The notes beneath the pieces are model-generated. The model did not search any database. It saw nothing but the letters and a program-made list of their open reading frames with translations, and was not told the origin of the DNA. Both the position numbers and the translations under genes were made by a program. Positions 58,491-64,000 of a DNA stretch of 64,000 nt are shown here, in pieces; positions within the stretch are counted from its first letter, which is position 1; each line of letters starts with the position of its first letter. Source of the DNA: Helianthus annuus (lineage: Eukaryota; Streptophyta; Magnoliopsida; Asterales; Asteraceae); the NCBI RefSeq assembly GCF_002127325.2, contig NC_035443.2, forward strand, positions 25,467,050-25,531,049. Reading direction: 5' to 3'.

Positions 58491-59588
58491 TTTTAAAATT
58501 GAAAACGGTTTAGGATGTTTTCTATTCGGGTGATTCTATAGACCCAACTTTTAGTTGTTTGCACCAAATGATGTGACATTAGTAAGTACATATTTGTGTT
58601 TTTCTTTTATAACTTCCGATATATAAAGTTCTGTTAAAAAAAAACAAATATCCCCCCCCCCCCGAATGTTTCGGTTAAAAGTGTAACATTTTCATTTTTT
58701 CATCCGAAAATTTTAAAATTATATAGGTCTGCCCCCGTCAATTATTTTGCCTAAAATTCCCCTGACCCTACCAAGTTTATTGTAAAAAATATTTATACAT
58801 ATTTTCGTATTGAGTTAAAAAAATGTGAACGGACTAAACTTTAAGTAAAGTTTATTACTACTTTATATATAAATCAAAGTTGAGGGTTCTTTTTTATCTT
58901 AAAAATCTTAAAGATACTTACCATTTATCTTAAAGATCGTTGGGCTGAGTTGTAATTTTTCGTCCAGGTACTTAACATTTATCTCGCATCATAATAAATA
59001 TTTGGTCTTTATTTTTGTTAAACAATATATAACATTTTTTGATGAGTAAGAGCGCCTCATTTGAATGAATGAGGATTATGTAATTTTATTTGAAGTTATT
59101 ATTGTTTGACCCAACCCGAATCAAATATCCGACCCAGACATATAACCCGAAACATGGCTATAGGAAAAAAATTTCGGTCCCATGACTTTCCGCCCCCACG
59201 CAACTTTTGGTCAAAGTCCGCCACTGTTTATTTTTATCTACTTTTTTTGATGTAAATTTTATAAAAAGCGAAATATAAAATTTTAAAACGACTTATAAAA
59301 CGTTAAATTTGATACGGCTCTGTTTTTAATAAAATTTATATCAAAACGTAGATAAAAATAAGTAAATCGCAAAACCATATTCGTTTTTTAATAAAGCATA
59401 TATAGGAAATTATAAAAGAAAGACACATATACGTACAATGTCACATATGTAAATAGAAAAAAGTTTGATATAAATAGGACCCTTTCTATTCTATACAATA
59501 AAATAAACCTCATGCGTCTTTTGATCCACCTGGGCCATTTGGAACGTGTCTTTTTAAGTATTTTTTTTCTTCATATATGTACCATTCA
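58491..59588. other. AT-rich spacer
   Basis: No gene seen. A poly(C) run lies near 58653-58663. A near-inverted pair around 59235-59360 (ATTTTATAAAAAGCG versus AATAAAATTTATATC) may be another small foldback. Confidence 0.4.
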
Positions 59589-59597
59589 TAAGTAATT

Positions 59598-60091
59598 GAG
59601 TTAATTATTCAAATGGGTCCTGTGGTTTATATCTAATTTCGTCTTTGGGTACTAACTTTTTTTTAACAGGTTTAGGTTCTATGGTTTCAATTTTGTAACA
59701 CCTTTGGGTACAAACACCAAAATTAGTTAATTAATGACTAAAATACCCTTGCATTTTTTTAAGTTTATCAATGTAACACATTTGGGTACTAACACCTAAT
59801 TTTATTTAAGTTTAAATCAAATTTACAAAATCTATTTATTTTTTTATTTTCATCTTTTTATTATATCTCTTATTTAACATAAAGTCTATTTATTTTTTTA
59901 TTTTCATATTTTTATTACATTTCTTATTTAACATAAAATCTACTTGTTACCCCAGTATTTTTTAAATAGATTTTTTTAAATAAAATCTACTAGCTATATA
60001 GTTTTATGTAAATTAAATTTCTTACTCGTTTTAAATAATGTAAACCTTACTGGTTTTCAATTTTGGATATATATGATTGATGACGATGATG

Positions 60092-60161
<70 letters not shown>

Positions 60162-60977
60162 TCTTTCATGTAAAAAAAATTTAAGCCATTTTTAACTCGT
60201 TTTTTTTGTTCATTTACATTTTACTATTTTAGAAAGATATTATATTTGCATAAAATCTACTAGTTGCATCAGTAAAATCTAATAGCTATATAGTTTTATG
60301 TAAATTAAATATCTTTTAAAAAACGAGTTAAAAAAGGCTTAAATTTTTTTAGTTTTATCTATAATACCCAGCTATATAGTTTTTATCTAAAATACCTAGC
60401 TATATAGTTTTATGTAAATTAAATATCTTTCTAAAATAGTAAAATGTAAATGAACAAAAAACGGAGTTAAAAAAAGGCTTAATTTTTTTTTACATGAAAG
60501 ATATTTATTATTATCAATCATTTCAATTCAAAATTGAAAACGAGTAAGGTTTACATTATTTAAAATGAGTAAGAAATTTAATTTACATAAAACTATATAG
60601 CTAGTAGATTTTATTTAAAAAAATATTGGTGTAACAAGTAGATTTTATGTTAAATAAGAAATTTAATAAAAATATGAAAAAAATAAATAGATTTTATGTT
60701 AATTAAGAGATATAATAAAAAGATGAAAAAAAATATAAATAGATTTTGTAAAATTGATTTAAACTTAAATAAAATTAGGTGTTAGTACCCAAATGTGTTA
60801 CATTGATAAAGTTAAAAAAATGCAACGGTATTTTAGTCATTATTTAACTAATTTTGGTGTTAGTACCCAAAGGTGTTACAAAATTGAAACCATAGAACCT
60901 AAACCTGTTAAAAAAAAAGTTAGTACCTAAAAGCGAAATTAGGTATAAACCACAGGACCTATTTGTGTAATTAACTG
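59598..60977. mobile_element. Near-palindromic Mutator-like foldback element, 1380 bp
   Basis: Starts GAGTTAATTATTCAAATGGG and its inverted end is CAGTTAATTACACAAATAGG, flanked by a perfect 9-bp duplication TAAGTAATT (59589-59597 and 60978-60986). Almost the whole body folds back: TGGTTTATATCTAATTTCG mirrors CGAAATTAGGTATAAACCA, GGTGTTAGTACCCAAA mirrors TTTGGGTAC..ACACC, and TTACATGAAAGATATTTATT mirrors AATAAATATCTTTCATGTAA. Arms are about 650 bp. No protein is encoded. A transcript would form a very long double-stranded RNA. Confidence 0.9.
60088..60158. repeat. (AAT)n microsatellite in the left arm of the foldback
   Basis: About 70 bp of ATA/AAT repeats following GATGATGAT. The matching place in the right arm (about 60508-60518) has only TTATTATTATC, so expansion happened in one arm only. 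Confidence 0.93.
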
Positions 60978-60989
60978 TAAGTAATTAGG

Positions 60990-61811
60990 GTCCGTTGTCT
61001 ATAGAAATATAAAATTGAGAGGAAAACGTTAAGTATTTTTGTGCTTTATACTTTCAACACAATTCTGAAACATACACCTTTATTTATATATTATATAGAG
61101 GTGCTACAACACATAACAGAAATAGTAACTAACTAAACTAGTTGCTCTAATATTGTTTAACTATTTCACCTGTATATACTACATTATAATACATTAGGGA
61201 GTGGTATTTTAAGATACTCAAAAAATAAAAACTTTCTTCTTTTTTATTTATAGAAAGACCCATAAAATGAGGGTAGTTTGATCTTTTAAACGCTGTTTAT
61301 TTTTTACTCCCTAGACTTATTACACTTAAATTCCTGAGGTTTTAACAAAATTATAGATAATCAGTTATAATTCACCCCTCCATAACAAACTTATAATTTT
61401 TGTACGTATTTTTGACATATCTTATAAACTATAATGTTTAAAAAAAATCCAAAGATAGCATGATGACCTACACATTTTTGTCGACGTTTCGGTAGTTGTC
61501 TTGTTCAATATCGACGCACAGATTAAAATGTACAACTCGATAATGCATTAATATACAAGTAATTAATACTTGTGATCTAATGTGCCTAATTTACAAAGAT
61601 GGGCTCCATCTATGCAAACAAAAACAAAAAGAATTAAAAGTACCGTAACATAAAATGAAGATGTTATGTGTCACATTTTATTTTATTAAAACTGCCTAAT
61701 ATCTATACTTAGATATATCTTATAAAAACTTAAAACTAACCACAACAAACTTCCTAAATAAAAGGGTGACAAATCTAAAATTAAACCCTAATGCACTTCT
61801 ATAGTTACTAC
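60990..61811. other. AT-rich spacer upstream of the candidate small gene
   Basis: No gene or clear repeat seen, apart from short AT-rich runs. Confidence 0.4.
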
Positions 61812-61819
61812 TATAAATA
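61812..61819 (+). promoter_or_regulatory. TATA box of the candidate small gene
   Basis: TATAAATA, 45 bp upstream of the ATG at 61864, a spacing that fits a short 5' UTR. Confidence 0.5.
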
Positions 61820-61863
61820 CATAGCAGGACACCCCTATATCTATTGCTAAACAAAGTTAAAAA

Positions 61864-62245
61864 ATGGATCCAGTTCTGAATTCAATTGTTGCAAAAAACC
61901 AAGCATGCAAGATTAAAAATTCTAAGGTCAATTGTGTTATATCGCAGCAGTGAATAATTGTTTTCTTTTATTTACTTTTATGTGAATGTTAATTTCTTTG
62001 ATTTTTCAGATTCAGTTGCATGATGAACATGCCAATTTAAACAACCCAGTTGTCGAACAAGCTTCTAAGGTATTGATTTTGCTGGTTTTTAAGTATTATT
62101 TTTGTGTAAATCTTTCATATTAACATGTTCATTATGTTATTATATGTGTATTTTATTGCAGGATAATGGTGATAAAAGTGTTGATATTATTTCTTATGGT
62201 GCAATGTTTAGTCCATACAAGTCTAATTTTCAACATGAATTTTAG
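61864..62245 (+). CDS. Candidate small spliced gene (about 69 codons), function unknown
   Basis: Predicted exons 61864-61926, 62010-62069 and 62162-62245 (TAG). Both introns are short and have GT..AG ends (TTTTTCAG and TTATTGCAG acceptors). Exons 1 and 2 end in AAG and contain whole codons. The product starts MDPVLNSIVAKNQACK and ends SPYKSNFQHEF; it is polar, with no signal peptide or known domain. A TATA box stands upstream. A later frame, DQKFKTQTKRSKRL, at 62277-62362 might be an alternative last exon. It could equally be a fragment of a larger gene, a non-coding RNA or chance. I do not recognise it. Confidence 0.3.
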
Positions 62246-62607
62246 ACTTTTGTATTCAATTTTTGTCCTTTTTAAGGATCAAAAGTTTAAGACTCAAACG
62301 AAGAGATCCAAGAGACTCTCTGAATGGAAATGGAGTAAAGTTATTAATTTAGACGATTCTTAGGACAATGACAAAGAAGATGAATTAGAAGATACTACCG
62401 ATTCAAGCACAAACCAGAAAACCCGATTAAAAATACATCGAGTGTCAATTCAGAAGCGGAATAGATTTCATGTAGTCTAATATAAAATCTATCAAGTGTT
62501 TTTATGTTTTTTTTTTCATTTTCATAGTTATGTTTGATCTAGACGTATGAATAAAGTTTAATATATATTTGAACTTTATTTTTGGTGTTAATATAATGCA
62601 GTTATTG

Positions 62608-64000
62608 ACTAACGTGTGTAAAATGCAACATATAAATTACATCAAATGAGACATAAAACTAACCCTTTTTTTAGTACTAATGTTGAAAAAGCGTGTTTCT
62701 GTCTTCCTTTTGTATTTTCAGGACCAAACGAGCTTAAATGAACAAAAGGAACAAATATGCAGCAAAAACTAACATAAATACAAAGAAAAGGAATAAACGT
62801 GGCATGCCCGACCCCTTGACAGCATCTCCCCAAGCAAAAACAAGAAACAGGAGGCTGACCACGGCCCGTGCCCAGCGGACACGGGGGCGTGGTCAGGTGT
62901 CTGCAGAAATGGACAAAGTTGTGGAAGCTTCTATTTCCGACACGTTTCTAATGTGAATAGCCGCTTGGTTCTTACGACTCTAGAACTTGCCACGACGATA
63001 CATTCCCGGTCCTTACCAACTTAAACCCAAGTAACTAAATGATGGAGGCATTAGGACTAACCCATTTTTTTTCAACACCATTATTTTTCATTTTTTTTTA
63101 TCACTTACCGAAAATCTCCCTAGTTAACCCCTTTGAGCCTAAACCTTTTCGTTTCTAAACCCACAAAACAAACACCCTTTACCCACCAAAACCTTTTTTA
63201 TTTTCAACCCTTTATTTTAGTAGAAAGCTCGGTTCTCTTGTAACGTTCTTTATAAAAAAAATGAAAGCCTAGCAATAAACAAACAAATTCCTCAAAGAAA
63301 CTTTGTTTGAAAATGTTTAGTTTGAATAAAAGTCACAAAAACAAAAGGTTTTACGACGACCGATGCTTTTTACGCTTTTAGCCTTTTTTACTAACCACTA
63401 ACCCAAAACCACCTACTTTTAGCCCAAGCCTAACCCTTCCCCAAGTCCTCTTGATATTTACAAAGGTTTATAGTTAAAAAGGATGAGGATTGATTGCTTG
63501 ACAAGCATATGGCAGAAGTAAGTTCCATGCCGGTCTCTAGTGTTTCACAAAAATATATCTTCGGCCGAGTGATTGAGTAATCTCCCATGAGGTATGTGAA
63601 CTTGTATATAAATGGAATTTTAAAAAGGCATGTTATGCCCAAATAAGTAATTTCTCTTATGAAACGTTCTAAATAAATCATAACGAATAGGATTGTAAAT
63701 AATATAGAAATAAAACCCAATAAAGATCTTGGATTCCCGACACTTAAGACAAACCCAAAACTTCTCTTCTACCCATTCCTTTTGGGTGTGTAAGCCACAT
63801 AATAAAGAGTTTTGCTTGAGGACACGCAAAGATTCAAGTGTAGGGGCATTTGATGTGTGTAAAATGCAACATATAAATTACATCAAATGAGGCATAAAAC
63901 TAACCCTTTTTTAGTACTAATGTTGGAAAAAGTGTGCTTTTGTCTTCCTTTTGTATTTTCAGGACCAAACGAGCTTAAATGAACAAAAGGAACAAATATG
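62608..64000 (+). mobile_element. Short Tat/Athila-like LTR element, 3' end beyond the window
   Basis: About 150 bp from 62610 (GTGTGTAAAATGCAACATAT) recur from 63851 to the window end with a few differences, as direct repeats 1.24 kb apart. The second copy starts TGATGTGTG and is preceded by CAAGTGTAGGGGCATT, a polypurine tract of the Tat/Athila style. So 63851 is a 3' LTR start and 62608 the start of the 5' LTR, with at most about 1.1 kb between. No gag or pol is present. It is a strongly deleted or non-autonomous element; LTR length cannot be measured here. Confidence 0.65.

Noticed and set aside
1..64000. CRISPR array, tRNA or rRNA genes, bacterial operons
   Set aside because: No evenly spaced identical repeats with unique spacers, no full tRNA or rRNA sequence, and clear spliceosomal introns show nuclear plant DNA.

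Overview
The window is a stretch of plant nuclear DNA from a eudicot. The repeat flavour suggests the daisy family (Asteraceae): gypsy LTRs starting TGTAACACCCCG or TGTGACA, PBS motifs matching initiator tRNA-Met, and a dense load of hAT and Mutator-like MITEs. That assignment is inference. No bacterial-type operon, tRNA, rRNA or CRISPR array is visible. Two conventional host genes are supported, plus one broken host gene and one doubtful small spliced reading frame; nearly everything else is transposable-element DNA.

Host genes. (1) An 18-exon + strand gene (8088-16614) encodes a complete TRS130/TRAPPC10-like TRAPPII subunit of about 1189 residues; all exon junctions have GT/AG borders and the frame closes exactly. 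Its introns hold a 27-bp minisatellite, hAT and Mutator-like MITEs, a foldback with C and G homopolymers and a long hairpin. (2) A two-exon - strand gene (43515-44957) encodes a membrane-anchored SAM-dependent methyltransferase-like protein of 291 residues; most of its intron is made of two MITE-like inserts. (3) A PPR-DYW pseudogene (20566-21032) is cut by a copia element and resumes at 36127.

Layout. 1-6084 is the 5' end of a minus-strand gypsy element with a 3.4-kb LTR ending at an (AT)n tract. 6085-8087 holds CGGTT- and GGGTA-rich MITEs and the TRS130 upstream region. 16615-20565 is AT-rich spacer with a small hAT MITE and a Helitron-like 3' terminus. 21033-36126 is a minus-strand Ty1/copia element with identical 440-bp LTRs and a 5-bp TSD. 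It is interrupted at 24005-32269 by a minus-strand gypsy element whose LTRs are near-identical but whose pol is ruined. That inner insertion is aberrant: its 5' LTR lacks 673 bp and a 156-bp piece of copia is duplicated on both sides. 36737-42840 holds a hAT MITE, a Helitron-like 5' end, the 3' half of a Tekay-like chromovirus, and a Tat-like gag/protease remnant with its LTR. 45588-50880 holds a MITE, a SINE and a 2.26-kb MULE with a perfect 9-bp TSD. 51430-54640 is a decayed L1-type LINE. 54766-60977 is a run of foldback elements, MITEs and a truncated SINE, ending in a 1.38-kb near-palindromic element with a perfect 9-bp TSD. 61812-62245 has a TATA box and a possible small spliced gene. 62608-64000 is a shortened Tat/Athila-like LTR element running off the window.

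The strongest candidates for something unusual are the aberrant, recently integrated non-autonomous gypsy element, the structured leader of the young copia element (hairpin array plus a four-fold 19-bp motif), and the long foldback MULE with a microsatellite expanded in only one arm.
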